A DNA stretch of 64,000 bases from Salinigranum salinum (GTDB lineage: Archaea; Halobacteriota; Halobacteria; Halobacteriales; Haloferacaceae): positions 1,488,001 through 1,552,000 of the forward strand of contig NZ_VTOJ01000001.1 in the NCBI RefSeq assembly GCF_009176545.1. Direction: 5' to 3'. The notes under the pieces are model-generated. The model worked only from the letters and a program-made list of their open reading frames with translations, did not search any database and was not told where the DNA came from. A program made the translations under genes and the position numbers. Shown one piece after another: positions 8,464 through 16,943 of this stretch; positions within the stretch are counted from its first letter, which is position 1; each line of letters begins with the position of its first letter.

Positions 8464-9453
8464 TCAGACGAGCAGCTGTTCTTCGGCCTCGAGCAGTTCG
8501 TGGTAGCGGTTGCGGATCGTCACTTCGGAGATGTCCGCGACCTCGCTCACGGCGGCCTGGGTCGTCTTCTCGTTCGTGAGCAGGGAGGCGGCGTACACCG
8601 CGGCGGCGGCGAGGCCGACCGGGGACTTGCCCGAGTGGACGCCCTGCTCCTTGGCGTTCTGGAGCAGCTGGCGGGCGCGCATCTTCGACTCGTCGGAGAG
8701 TTCGAGTTCGGAAGCGAAACGCGGGACGTACTGTTCGGGGTCGGCGGGCTTCACTTCGAGGGAGAGCTCCCGGGAGACGTAGCGGTAGGTGCGGGCGACC
8801 TCGCTCTTCTCGACGCGGGAGACCTCGCTGATTTCGTCGAGCGACCGGGGGACGCCGGCCATCCGGGCGGCGGCGTACGTACACGCCGTCGAGACACCCT
8901 CGATCGAGCGCCCGGGCAGCAGGTCCTCGCTCAGCGCGCGGCGGTAGATGACTGAAGCGGTCTCACGGACGTTGTCCGGGAGGCCCAGCGCCGACGCCAT
9001 GCGGTCGATCTCGCCGAGTGCCTGCTTGAGGTTGCGCTCTTTCGAGTCCCTGGTCCGGAAGCGCTCGTTCCACTTGCGCAGCCGCTGCATCTTCTGGCGC
9101 TGGCGCGTCCCCAGCGAGTTGCCGTAGGCGTCCTTGTCGCGCCAGTCGATGTTCGTCGACAGCCCCTTGTCGTGCATCGTGTTCGTCGTGGGTGCGCCGA
9201 CGCGGGACTTCTGATCCTTCTCACGGGAGTCGAATGCTCGCCACTCCGGCCCCCGATCCACGGAGTCGGCGGTGATGACCAGTCCACACTCCTCGCAGAC
9301 GGTCTCGCCGTGTTCGTCGTCCGTGACGACGTTGCCCGCGCACTCGGGGCACGTGAGCGCGTCGCCGGTCGTCTCGCTCTCGTCCGTCCGTTCGTCTCGC
9401 TTCTCGCGCGGTGTTCGCTTCGATCGTGCTCGTGTGTACGCGTTCTCGCTCAT
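8464..9453 (-). CDS. tfb: Transcription initiation factor IIB (TFB)
   Basis: TFB bridges TBP on the TATA box and RNA polymerase. The 329-residue protein has a basic N-terminus, a zinc ribbon CPEC...CEECG at about residues 32-53, a B-reader segment PEWRAFD, and two cyclin-like repeats (about 130-220 and 225-320). DNA-contact helices include SEVARTYRYVS and SEVTIRNRYHEL. It is one of several TFB paralogs that haloarchaea normally carry. The ATG at 9453 is chosen because the 43-residue upstream extension is not acidic and precedes the family N-terminus. The gene appears to have an untranslated leader of about 65 bases below its TATA box. Confidence 0.96.
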   Translation of the reverse strand: MSENAYTRARSKRTPREKRDERTDESETTGDALTCPECAGNVVTDDEHGETVCEECGLVITADSVDRGPEWRAFDSREKDQKSRVGAPTTNTMHDKGLSTNIDWRDKDAYGNSLGTRQRQKMQRLRKWNERFRTRDSKERNLKQALGEIDRMASALGLPDNVRETASVIYRRALSEDLLPGRSIEGVSTACTYAAARMAGVPRSLDEISEVSRVEKSEVARTYRYVSRELSLEVKPADPEQYVPRFASELELSDESKMRARQLLQNAKEQGVHSGKSPVGLAAAAVYAASLLTNEKTTQAAVSEVADISEVTIRNRYHELLEAEEQLLV

Positions 9454-9538
9454 GATGATGGATACGACCGCAGGTGCTCCCGGCAACTGTGACGGCTGCG
9501 AAAAGGCCGGAGCAGTCTGTTGTCTATCCGATGGAGCG

Positions 9539-9553
9539 GTATTATATAAACAT
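9539..9553 (-). promoter_or_regulatory. AT-rich promoter core upstream of tfb
   Basis: On the minus strand this reads TGTTTATATAATA, a strong archaeal TATA box in otherwise GC-rich sequence. It would start transcription near 9519, giving tfb a leader of roughly 65 bases. The element is nearly symmetrical and could also fire rightward. Confidence 0.6.
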
Positions 9554-9708
9554 TTCGATGAATGCTCGAAATAAGCCGTCACTCGGCTCCATTCAGCCGT
9601 TCACGACACGTGTTACCATACACTTATGTACTGTCCGGTGACGCGAGGATCGCGTCCGACCGACGCGAGAGGGAAACGGTCTTCAGCGGGCGAGTCGAGC
9701 CTGCCGTC

Positions 9709-10266
9709 ATGCAGCTCGCTGTCGGCAGTGGCAACCCCGTGAAACGCGCCGCCACCGCACGGGTCTTCCCCGACGCGACGGTCGAGTCGCTCCCGGTCGG
9801 GTCGGGCGTGAGCGAACAGCCCACGGGCCTCGCGGAGACGCTCCGCGGGGCGACGAATCGGGCGCGGCGTGCGCACGCGCGGTCGGACGCCGACCTGGCC
9901 GTGGGAATCGAGGGTGGCGTCGCGGGGATGCCGGCGGTCGCGGCCCCGTCGAGAGGAGACGACAGTCCGCGACCCGAACGGGTCGTCGGGGCGGACCGCG
10001 CGCTCGTGATGTGGGCGGCCGTCACCGACGGCGACCAGCTGTCGCACGGCGGCGGCCCCACGCTCCCGCTCCCCGACTCGATCGCGACTCGCATCCGTGC
10101 CGGGGAGGAACTCGGCCCCGTGATGGACGACGTGCTCGGCACGGACAACGTCGCGAAGAAACAGGGTGCGGCCGGCGCGTTCACCGCCGGCCGCCTCACC
10201 CGAACCGACGCGCTCGAAGCGGCGGTGGCGGCCGCCGCCGGGCCGTTCCTGAGCGATCACTACTAG
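9709..10266 (+). CDS. yjjX: Inosine/xanthosine triphosphatase (YjjX / DUF84 family)
   Basis: This 185-residue enzyme hydrolyses non-canonical nucleoside triphosphates (ITP, XTP) to keep them out of nucleic acids. Its N-terminus MQLAVGSGNPVKRAAT carries the SxNPxK-type nucleotide site of the family. VGIEGGV near residue 66 and the C-terminal KKQGAAGAFTAGRLTRTDA also match. The ATG at 9709 begins exactly at the family start; the frame is open 49 codons upstream without homology-like features. The stop TAG lies within a CTAG. It is divergent from tfb. Confidence 0.9.
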   Translation: MQLAVGSGNPVKRAATARVFPDATVESLPVGSGVSEQPTGLAETLRGATNRARRAHARSDADLAVGIEGGVAGMPAVAAPSRGDDSPRPERVVGADRALVMWAAVTDGDQLSHGGGPTLPLPDSIATRIRAGEELGPVMDDVLGTDNVAKKQGAAGAFTAGRLTRTDALEAAVAAAAGPFLSDHY

Positions 10267-10362
10267 TCGAGTCCGTGGGTTCGTCCACCGGTCGACCGAC
10301 CAAGCTGCGGGCTCCGAGGCGGGTGCTGTCGTCCTGACCGTTCGTTCGGTCGCGACGCCGAC

Positions 10363-12180
10363 TCAGTCGTCGTCCTGCAGCACGTCGGCCTCGACGTCGC
10401 TGCCACCCGGTCCCTCGTCCACGGCGGTCGTCAGCGAGACGTTCAGCGCGAGCATCGACGCGACACCACCGGCGACGGTGACGAGGTTCTTGACGGCGTG
10501 ATCGAGGACGGCCGCGCCGAGCGCGAGCGGGAACGAGATCCCCGTCAACCCGACGGCGAGGAGGGTGAACGCCCCCTCGTAGAGGCCGACGCCGCCCGGC
10601 GAGAGCGGGAGGACTTTCGCGAGGTTGCCGACGCTGACGGCGAAGAAGCCGACCGAGACGAGCGTCACGAGGTCGAGGCCGGGGCCGAACGCCTGCAGGA
10701 CCAGCACGGCCGTGACGACGTCGAGCGTCCAGATGAGCACGCTCGAGAGCCCGACGCGACCGAAGCCCGCGCGCGTCCCGGCGACCCGCTGGACGTCGCC
10801 GACGAACCGCTCGATGACGTCGGCGACGTAGTCGGCGTACGAGTCGGTCGAGACGCGGTGGACCGCCCGGCGGACGAAGTTCGTCCCCGCACGGGCCGAG
10901 GCGACGATGGCCACGACGGCGACGATGGCCGCTACCCCGACGAACGAGGCCACGGAGACCGCCACGCGTCCGGCACCCTCCGCCCCCGTCACCGTCCGTG
11001 CGAGCTCCGCGGTCTGTCCCGTTACCGTGTAGCCGATGAGGACGACGCCCGCGAGGGCGGTGATCGTCAGCAGATCGAACACCCGTTCGACGGCCAGCGA
11101 GGCGAACCCCGACGGGTAGGGGATCCCCCGGCGCATCTTGACGACGTACGCCCGCACGGCGTCGCCGGCGCGGGCGGGGAAGACGAGGTTCCCCGTCTGC
11201 GAGATGAAGATCGCTCCCGTGAGGAAGCCGACGTCCGTCTCGTACCCCTGTTCGGCGAGGATGTCGCGGTAGCGCGCGCCCCGGAGCGGCCACGAGAGCA
11301 CGTAGACGAGAGTCGCGACGAGGACGAGCACTGGATCGGCCTGTCGCATCTCGTCGACGACGGCACCGAAGTCGATGTACTGTGTCATCAGGGCGAGCGC
11401 CAGCACGGTCAGGAGACCGCCAGCGGTGAGCGTCACCCGGCGGGTGACACGCGGTCGCACCGAGAGCTGCCACCACGTCCGGAGGATCTGCGACCCCATC
11501 CCGAACACGTCGCGGACGAGATCGACCTTCGTGTCCCCCTTCGGTGTCCACTCGACGGGGAACTCCGCGACGCGAAAGCCCTCGCGCTGGGCGCGGACGA
11601 GCATCTCCGTGTCCCAGAACCAGTGGTCGTCCTCGACCGTTCCGGAGAGGTGTTCGAACGCCTCCCGACTGAACGCCTTGAAGCCACACTGGTGGTCGCG
11701 CAGCTCCGACCGCAGGACGAGCCGGACGAGTTCGTTGTACCCCCAGGAGGGGATCTCCCGCCTCGCCGGTCGGTCGGCGACCTGTCCGGGGAGCCACCGC
11801 GACCCCGTGGCGACGTCGTACTCGCCGGAGCGGACCCGCTCGACCAGCTCTTCGAGGTGTTTCAGATCCGTCGCCAGGTCGGTGTCGAAGTAGACGAGAA
11901 CGTCGCCGTCGGCGACCCGAAAGGCGTGTTCGAGCGCCCCACCCCGACCGAGACGGCGGTCGCTGTGGACGTGACGAACCCGGGGGTCGGTCGCGGCGAG
12001 TCGGGCGGCGATCTCCGGCGTCCGGTCGTCGCAGCCGTCCTCGGCGACGAGGACCTCGTATCCGCCGTCGAGGAAGCCGTCGAGGGCGTCGAGCGTCGCC
12101 TCGACCGTCTGCCCGATGGTGTCCTCCTCGTTGTACGCCGGGAGGACGACGCTCACCTCTATCGACGCGGCGCGTCCCAT
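10363..12180 (-). CDS. Fused family 2 glycosyltransferase and flippase-like membrane protein
   Basis: This 605-residue protein joins two modules. Residues 1 to about 240 are a dolichol-phosphate-mannose-type GT2: VSVVLPAYNEEDTI, the donor motif DTDLATDL and the DHWFWDTEML loop. From about 250 to 580 come eight or more membrane segments of the UPF0104/LPG-synthase-TM type, with NLVFPARAGDAVRAY, the EG motif GVGLYEGAF and the PLSPGG turn. It probably links transfer of a sugar to a polyprenyl phosphate with movement of a lipid-linked product, as in N-glycosylation or glycolipid synthesis; donor and acceptor are unknown. The gene stands alone with about 100 bases to yjjX. Confidence 0.88.
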   Translation of the reverse strand: MGRAASIEVSVVLPAYNEEDTIGQTVEATLDALDGFLDGGYEVLVAEDGCDDRTPEIAARLAATDPRVRHVHSDRRLGRGGALEHAFRVADGDVLVYFDTDLATDLKHLEELVERVRSGEYDVATGSRWLPGQVADRPARREIPSWGYNELVRLVLRSELRDHQCGFKAFSREAFEHLSGTVEDDHWFWDTEMLVRAQREGFRVAEFPVEWTPKGDTKVDLVRDVFGMGSQILRTWWQLSVRPRVTRRVTLTAGGLLTVLALALMTQYIDFGAVVDEMRQADPVLVLVATLVYVLSWPLRGARYRDILAEQGYETDVGFLTGAIFISQTGNLVFPARAGDAVRAYVVKMRRGIPYPSGFASLAVERVFDLLTITALAGVVLIGYTVTGQTAELARTVTGAEGAGRVAVSVASFVGVAAIVAVVAIVASARAGTNFVRRAVHRVSTDSYADYVADVIERFVGDVQRVAGTRAGFGRVGLSSVLIWTLDVVTAVLVLQAFGPGLDLVTLVSVGFFAVSVGNLAKVLPLSPGGVGLYEGAFTLLAVGLTGISFPLALGAAVLDHAVKNLVTVAGGVASMLALNVSLTTAVDEGPGGSDVEADVLQDDD

Positions 12181-12459
12181 TCGTCCTCAGTCGCCGCCCC
12201 GCGGCTAAGAACTTTCTGACTCGGATACCCTCGAACGCCCCGGCGAACCGACGCTCTCCCCAGTCGTCGATTCGTCGACCCGCCGGCTGGACCGGTCACC
12301 CTCCTGAACTCTCGGCGACGACGGTGAGTTAGCCCACCGTACCCACGCAGCTTCGAGATCGCCGACCGAGCCGCCGTTCTACGTACAGAATCGCCCGACT
12401 GCGACGTGTTAAGCACGTGTACCAAATCCACTATGACGGACGCCCCCTTCGACGTATGT

Positions 12460-12699
12460 ATGAGCACGACGACCCAGACCACGACCGACCTCTCGGCGAA
12501 ACAGCGGCGCATCCTCCAGTACCTCCGGACCGAGGCGAGCGAGCGGACCTACTTCAAGTCGCGACTCATCGCCCAGGACCTCGGGCTCTCGGCGAAGGAG
12601 GTCGGTGCGAACATGCGGGCGATCCTCGACGGCGACTTCGACGTCACGGTCGAGAAGTGGGGCTACTCCTCCGGGACGACCTGGAAAGTCACCCGATAG
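12460..12699 (+). CDS. Small winged-helix-like protein (DUF7123-type)
   Basis: The 79-residue product is conserved in haloarchaea, with the signature KQRRILQYLR, YFKSRLIAQDLGLSAKEVG and EKWGYSSGTTWKVT. The helix-turn-helix pattern around LIAQDLGLSAKEVGANM suggests DNA binding. I recall the family as DUF7123; the function is unknown. The start at 12460 (MSTTTQ) fits family length. An ATG at 12433 would add nine residues and lies about 22 bases below a TTAAG element, so it cannot be excluded. Confidence 0.72.
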   Translation: MSTTTQTTTDLSAKQRRILQYLRTEASERTYFKSRLIAQDLGLSAKEVGANMRAILDGDFDVTVEKWGYSSGTTWKVTR

Positions 12700-13059
12700 G
12701 ATCGTCTGCCCGCGGAACGTCGACCACGGTCCCGGTCCCCGAGGCCCCCGCTGCGTGCTCGGTCCACCCACACGGGGGAGCGCGTCGTGCGTCACCGTAC
12801 ACTGCTGGACGGCCTGCGAGCTCCGTCTCTCTCCTCTGCCGTCCGTTCGTGGTATCGCTGTCAGTTCGATCCGGTCGGTTCCGTGCCGTCCGGTCGTGTT
12901 CTGCACCGCTCGGCTCGTTCTCGTCCAGCCACGCCCGACCCGGCTCCGGGACCTCCCGTCCTCGTGCGGGCCGAACGGATGCCATCCACACCTCGCGGTC
13001 CGGGCGCGTCACGAACGGCTCTCCGGCGACCGTCGCCGTTCGTCACTCTTTCCGGGCGT
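12700..13059. other. Intergenic stretch, no supported gene
   Basis: These 360 bases lie between two convergent genes. Open frames here are Pro/Arg/Ser-rich and lack haloarchaeal acidity, so I regard them as non-coding. I see no clear promoter, repeat or RNA structure. Confidence 0.5.
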
Positions 13060-13686
13060 TCACTGTCGGGGATCGAACCGGATGAGGTCGGCGGCGTCGG
13101 CCGCGAACGCGACGGCGTCGGAGCCGAACGAGTCGGCGAACCGGACCAGCAGCGTCAGCACCGTCTCCGGGTTGCGGACCTCGTAGCCGTCGGCGCGCGA
13201 GAGGAGTCCCGCCGCGTCGAGCTCCTTGGCGGTGGTGCTGACCGTGGCCCGCGAGACGTCGAGCGACCTGGCGATCTCGCTCCCCGTCGCGTCGGGCTCG
13301 GCGAGGAGCGCGATGAGGAGGCCGCGGGCGGTCTCACGGCGGAGGTAGCCGAGCGCGACCTGCTCGAAGTCGGAGAACTGTCCCGCCGCGAAGTAGCGGC
13401 GGTAGTCGCCGTCTTTCCGCGTCTCAACGGCACCGGCGTCGAGCAGCCGCCCGAGGTGGTGCTGCGTCTCGCCCGTTCCGAGCTTGAGGTCGTCGCGAAC
13501 CTTCGAGAAGTGTGCCCCGGGCGTCGTCGCGAGGTAGCCACGGATAGCCGTCCGTACCTCGCTCGTGTCGTCGGTAGACTCCGCTTTCCGACCGCCGAGA
13601 CCGACGAGTGGCGTCGCCGCGCCGAGGGTAGCGAACCGACGGAGCGTCGCCCGCTTCTCCTCGTCGACGTCCGGCTGATCGGCCAT
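13060..13686 (-). CDS. Tandem winged-helix transcriptional regulator
   Basis: This 208-residue protein has two winged-helix units. The first (about residues 40-105) includes HFSKVRDDLKLGTGETQHHL and a wing with DGDYRRYF. The second (about 115-175) contains ATGSEIARSLDVSRATVSTT, a clear helix-turn-helix. The 30-residue N-terminal region has RRFATLGAATPLVGLGG, mildly hydrophobic but too short for a firm membrane anchor. This two-domain layout is a common haloarchaeal regulator class of unknown targets. It reads away from the stomatin gene upstream, with about 100 bases between. Confidence 0.82.
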   Translation of the reverse strand: MADQPDVDEEKRATLRRFATLGAATPLVGLGGRKAESTDDTSEVRTAIRGYLATTPGAHFSKVRDDLKLGTGETQHHLGRLLDAGAVETRKDGDYRRYFAAGQFSDFEQVALGYLRRETARGLLIALLAEPDATGSEIARSLDVSRATVSTTAKELDAAGLLSRADGYEVRNPETVLTLLVRFADSFGSDAVAFAADAADLIRFDPRQ

Positions 13687-13789
13687 TATTCGGCTGTAGG
13701 TAGGCGATTATCCAGTGAAAAGCCTTCGGGCTCGGGTCTCAACCGTGAGATTCTGCCGTCAGGTTCGAGCCCGGTCGCTTCGCGTCGGA

Positions 13790-15028
13790 TCAGGACTCGA
13801 GGTTCGTGTCGAACTCCATCTCCTCGTCGTCCGCGTCGTCGTCGACGGCGTCCGACGGCGCGCCACCGTCGGTGTCGACCTCCGTGACGACCTCCTCTTC
13901 CTCTTCCATCGCCGAGTCGGCCTCGGCGACGACCTCGTCGGCGCTCTTGATGTCGGCGTCGACGTTGCCGGCCTTGATCGCCTCGGCCTCCTTCTCCATC
14001 TGCTCGACGTCCATCTCGGCGGCCTCGTCGATCTGTCCGAGGATCTCGTCGATGTCGTCGAGGCCGAGCATCGCTCTGGTCTCCTCGTCGAAGTCGAGGC
14101 TGTCGAGGCCGGCCTGTTCCTGCACGTCGCTGCCCGTCAGCTGTTTGCCGTACCGCCCCAGCAACGAGGAGAGCTCCTGCGGGAGGACGAACGTCGTCGA
14201 CTCGCCCTCGCCGATCCGCTCCAGCGTCTCCATCCCCTTGTCGATGATGGCGCGCTCGCCCATCGACTCCGCGGACTTCGCTCGCAGGACCGTCGAGATG
14301 GCGTCACCTTGCGCTTCGAGGATCTGCGACTGCTTCTTCCCCTGTGCGCGGATGATGTTCGACTGCTTCTCACCCTCGGCGGTCTCGACGGCGGAGCGAC
14401 GTTCACCCTGCGCCTCGAGGATCATGGCACGGCGACGACGCTCGGCGGAGGTCTGCTGCTCCATCGCCTGCTGGACGTCGGGGCTCGGGTTCACTTCCCG
14501 AACCTCGACCGACTCGACCCGCACACCCCACTCGTCGGTGGGTTCGTCGAGCTCTTTTCGGATTCTCGCGTTGATCTCCTGGCGCTTGTTCAGCGTGTCG
14601 TCGAGTTCCATGTCGCCCAGCACCGCCCTGAGCGTGGTCTGGGCGAGGTTCGAGACGGCCTTCTTGTAGTCGTCGACTTCCAGGAAGGCCTTCTTGGCGT
14701 CCATCACCTTGATGTAGACGACGGCGTCCGCCGTCACGGGCGAGTTGTCGCGCGTGATGGCTTCCTGCCGCGGGACGTCGAGCGTCTGCGTCCGCATGTC
14801 GAACGCGTACGTCCGCGAGACGAACGGCGGGATGAAGTTGATGCCCGGTTCGAGCAGCTTTCGGTACTCGCCGAACACCGTGAGCGCCTTCTTCTCGTAG
14901 GCGTCGACGATCTCGACCATCGACCACACGGTGACGATCGCCAGCACGAGGACGAGGATACCGATGGCGGCGGCTCCCAGCCCGAGACCGGCCTGGAGGG
15001 GGACCAGTGTGAGTGTTTCGAGGGCCAT
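13790..15028 (-). CDS. Stomatin/prohibitin (SPFH) family membrane protein
   Basis: The 412-residue protein has an N-terminal membrane segment (about 12-38), then the SPFH domain: EKKALTVFGEYRKLLEPG, the DVPRQEAITRDN strand and AVLGDMELDD. A long helical stretch rich in Ala, Glu and Gln follows (about 190-260, with repeats of the type EAQGE/RAQGK), and the C-terminus is very acidic. SPFH proteins form oligomeric cages that organise membrane proteins and proteases. The usual partner NfeD is encoded 1.2 kb away on the same strand (16228). The acidic tail is longer than in most stomatins. Confidence 0.93.
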   Translation of the reverse strand: MALETLTLVPLQAGLGLGAAAIGILVLVLAIVTVWSMVEIVDAYEKKALTVFGEYRKLLEPGINFIPPFVSRTYAFDMRTQTLDVPRQEAITRDNSPVTADAVVYIKVMDAKKAFLEVDDYKKAVSNLAQTTLRAVLGDMELDDTLNKRQEINARIRKELDEPTDEWGVRVESVEVREVNPSPDVQQAMEQQTSAERRRRAMILEAQGERRSAVETAEGEKQSNIIRAQGKKQSQILEAQGDAISTVLRAKSAESMGERAIIDKGMETLERIGEGESTTFVLPQELSSLLGRYGKQLTGSDVQEQAGLDSLDFDEETRAMLGLDDIDEILGQIDEAAEMDVEQMEKEAEAIKAGNVDADIKSADEVVAEADSAMEEEEEVVTEVDTDGGAPSDAVDDDADDEEMEFDTNLES

Positions 15029-15226
15029 ACCCGTGCTTGGGGCGGTCCGGGCAAAAGGGTTCGCCCGGATCCGACCCCGTTTGGCCCGGAGACGACCCGG
15101 AGCTGCCCGAGAGACGCGCCGACCACCGGGATACCCCTGCGACGGTCACCGCGACGCCTCGGCGTTCCAACCCCCCAGCGAACGTGGATGACGTGATTTA
15201 TCCCGCTCGTCTCCGCACGTCGGCCC

Positions 15227-15706
15227 ATGACCGACACCGCCGAACCGGGTGACACCGTCGTCGTCGACTACGTCGGCCGTTTCGAGAGCGGCGGCGTCTT
15301 CGACACGTCGCGCTACGAGGTCGCCGAAACCGAGGGACTCGCGGAGGCACAGGGACGCGAGCCGAGCGACTACGGCCCGCTGACGTTCACGGTCGGTGCG
15401 GAGCAGGTCATCGAGGGGCTCGACGAGGGGGTCGTCGGGCTGGCCGTCGGCGCGGAGGCGACGATCGAGGTCCCACCGGAGAAGGGGTACGGCCCGTTCG
15501 ATCCCGACCGGGTGCGGGAGTACGATCCGGAGTCGTTCGAGGCGATGGTCGGCCAGCCACCCGAGATCGGTCTGCACGTCCACGCCGAGAACGGCCTGCA
15601 CGGCGACGTCACCGCGATCACCGACGACGGCGTCGAGATCGACTTCAACCACGAGTTCGCGGGCAAGACGCTCCTCTTCGACGTCGAGGTCGTCGAGATC
15701 AGGTAG
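15227..15706 (+). CDS. slyD: FKBP-type peptidyl-prolyl isomerase, SlyD-like
   Basis: This 159-residue protein catalyses cis-trans isomerisation of prolyl bonds and usually acts as a chaperone. The FKBP core starts with [38 protein letters not shown] is the family loop, and the insert-in-flap domain (about 75-130) includes [14 protein letters not shown]. The end, [19 protein letters not shown], matches archaeal SlyD-like enzymes. It lacks the His-rich metal tail of E. coli SlyD. It is divergent from the stomatin gene and 80 bases above the pterin dehydratase. Confidence 0.95.
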   Translation: MTDTAEPGDTVVVDYVGRFESGGVFDTSRYEVAETEGLAEAQGREPSDYGPLTFTVGAEQVIEGLDEGVVGLAVGAEATIEVPPEKGYGPFDPDRVREYDPESFEAMVGQPPEIGLHVHAENGLHGDVTAITDDGVEIDFNHEFAGKTLLFDVEVVEIR

Positions 15707-15786
15707 CCGGCCCCGGCGTCTCTCCCCGTCGTTCCGCACGCGTCGCAACCGGCGACATTACAAGCGAGGCACACGTACTCGGACCT

Positions 15787-16146
15787 ATGTCGACACAGCT
15801 CGCCGACGAACCCTGTGAAGCGTGCACCTCGGAGGACGAACCGCTGACCGCGGCGGAGTACGGCGAATACTTCGCCGAACTCGACGACGCCGTCTGGGCG
15901 GTCGTCGAGGAGCACCACCTCGAGGGCACCTACGCGTTCGACGACTTCCGCGACGCCTTGGAGTTCACGTACGAGATCGGCGAACTCGCCGAGGAGGAGT
16001 GGCACCACCCGGACATCCACCTCGCGTGGGGCGAGGTTCGCGTCGAAATGTGGACCCACAAGATCGACGGCCTCCACAAGACGGACTTCGTGATGGCCGC
16101 GCGGATGGACCGTATCCACGACGAGTACGCCCCCGACTCGTCGTAG
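15787..16146 (+). CDS. Pterin-4a-carbinolamine dehydratase-like protein
   Basis: The 119-residue protein ends with the active-site region of the PCD/DCoH family: [20 protein letters not shown], with the conserved paired histidines, then a further histidine in [12 protein letters not shown]. Classical PCD dehydrates 4a-hydroxytetrahydropterin after aromatic amino acid hydroxylation. In archaea a role in molybdopterin or another pterin pathway has been suggested. No hydroxylase gene is present here, so the physiological substrate is uncertain. An N-terminal CEACTSED segment precedes the domain. Confidence 0.9.
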   Translation: MSTQLADEPCEACTSEDEPLTAAEYGEYFAELDDAVWAVVEEHHLEGTYAFDDFRDALEFTYEIGELAEEEWHHPDIHLAWGEVRVEMWTHKIDGLHKTDFVMAARMDRIHDEYAPDSS

Positions 16147-16227
16147 TCCGTCGTTCGCCTCGGCCGTCGGTGGACTGTCGCCGCGCGGAGTCTCCGTCCT
16201 CGCTCACGGCCCACCGCACGTCCCCGC

Positions 16228-16881
16228 TCACTCCGTCTCGGTTTCGCGGTCACGGTGGCGGTCGTGATCGTGATCGGATGCGTCGACCGCGGCGTCCGTG
16301 GCGTCCACGTCGTCTTCGTCGCGAGCCTCGATCGCTTCGGCCGCCGCTTCTCGCCGCCCTCGGGCAAGCTCGCGGTCGATCTCGTCCTCGTACTCGGCGA
16401 CGGGCGCGACCGTGACGACGTTGCCGCCACCGGGATCGATCACCATCACCTCGGTCCCGGCCTCGATCTCGCCGTCCATCGACCGGGCGGAGTAGTAGGG
16501 GTTGAAGCCGCCGCCGTCGAGCTTGATCTCGCCGTCGGTCGGCGTGACGCGTTCGGTGACGCGACCGAACGTCCCCGTGAGGGCGTCCGAATCGCTCGTT
16601 CGTGCCGTTCCCTTGCCGCCGTAGAGGTCGAACTCGCGGTAGCCGTACAGCGAGAGCGCGCCGAAGAGCAACACGAGCACGCCCAGCACGAGCGGCGACG
16701 CGAGCGGGCCGATGAGCAGCCCGACGACGCCCGCGAGCAGGAGGGCGACGCCGAGTACGACGAAGTGCGCACCGGGGGCCAACGCCTCCGCGACGGAGAG
16801 TCCGAGCCCCGCAAGGACGAGCAGCAGAGGGAGCGTCTCGGGACCGAGAAACTCGAGCTGGAGCGGGAGGGGCGGTACCAT
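16228..16881 (-). CDS. NfeD family membrane protein
   Basis: The 217-residue protein has three or four closely packed membrane segments (about 15-80, with LLLAGVVGLLIGPLASPLV). An OB-fold domain follows (about 90-165) with GTFGRVTERVTP, GEIEAGTEVMVI and GGNVVTVAPV, the NfeD C-terminal motif. The tail is charged and ends in Asp/His/Arg repeats. NfeD proteins pair with SPFH proteins; the stomatin at 13790 is the obvious partner. Here two unrelated plus-strand genes separate the pair, which are normally adjacent. Confidence 0.9.
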   Translation of the reverse strand: MVPPLPLQLEFLGPETLPLLLVLAGLGLSVAEALAPGAHFVVLGVALLLAGVVGLLIGPLASPLVLGVLVLLFGALSLYGYREFDLYGGKGTARTSDSDALTGTFGRVTERVTPTDGEIKLDGGGFNPYYSARSMDGEIEAGTEVMVIDPGGGNVVTVAPVAEYEDEIDRELARGRREAAAEAIEARDEDDVDATDAAVDASDHDHDRHRDRETETE

Positions 16882-16943
16882 GTGTAGTCGTAGGGGGGGA
16901 CGCCGATTAAGGGTTGTTCACGTCGACCGCCCCTCGATGCCGA

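Noticed and set aside
12703..13059. Several open frames between the small winged-helix gene and the regulator
   Set aside because: They are Pro/Arg/Ser-rich, overlap on both strands and have no family features; GC-rich DNA yields such frames by chance.
13755..13780. GGTTCGAG motif resembling a tRNA T-loop
   Set aside because: The flanking bases do not pair into a T-stem and no tRNA body can be drawn.
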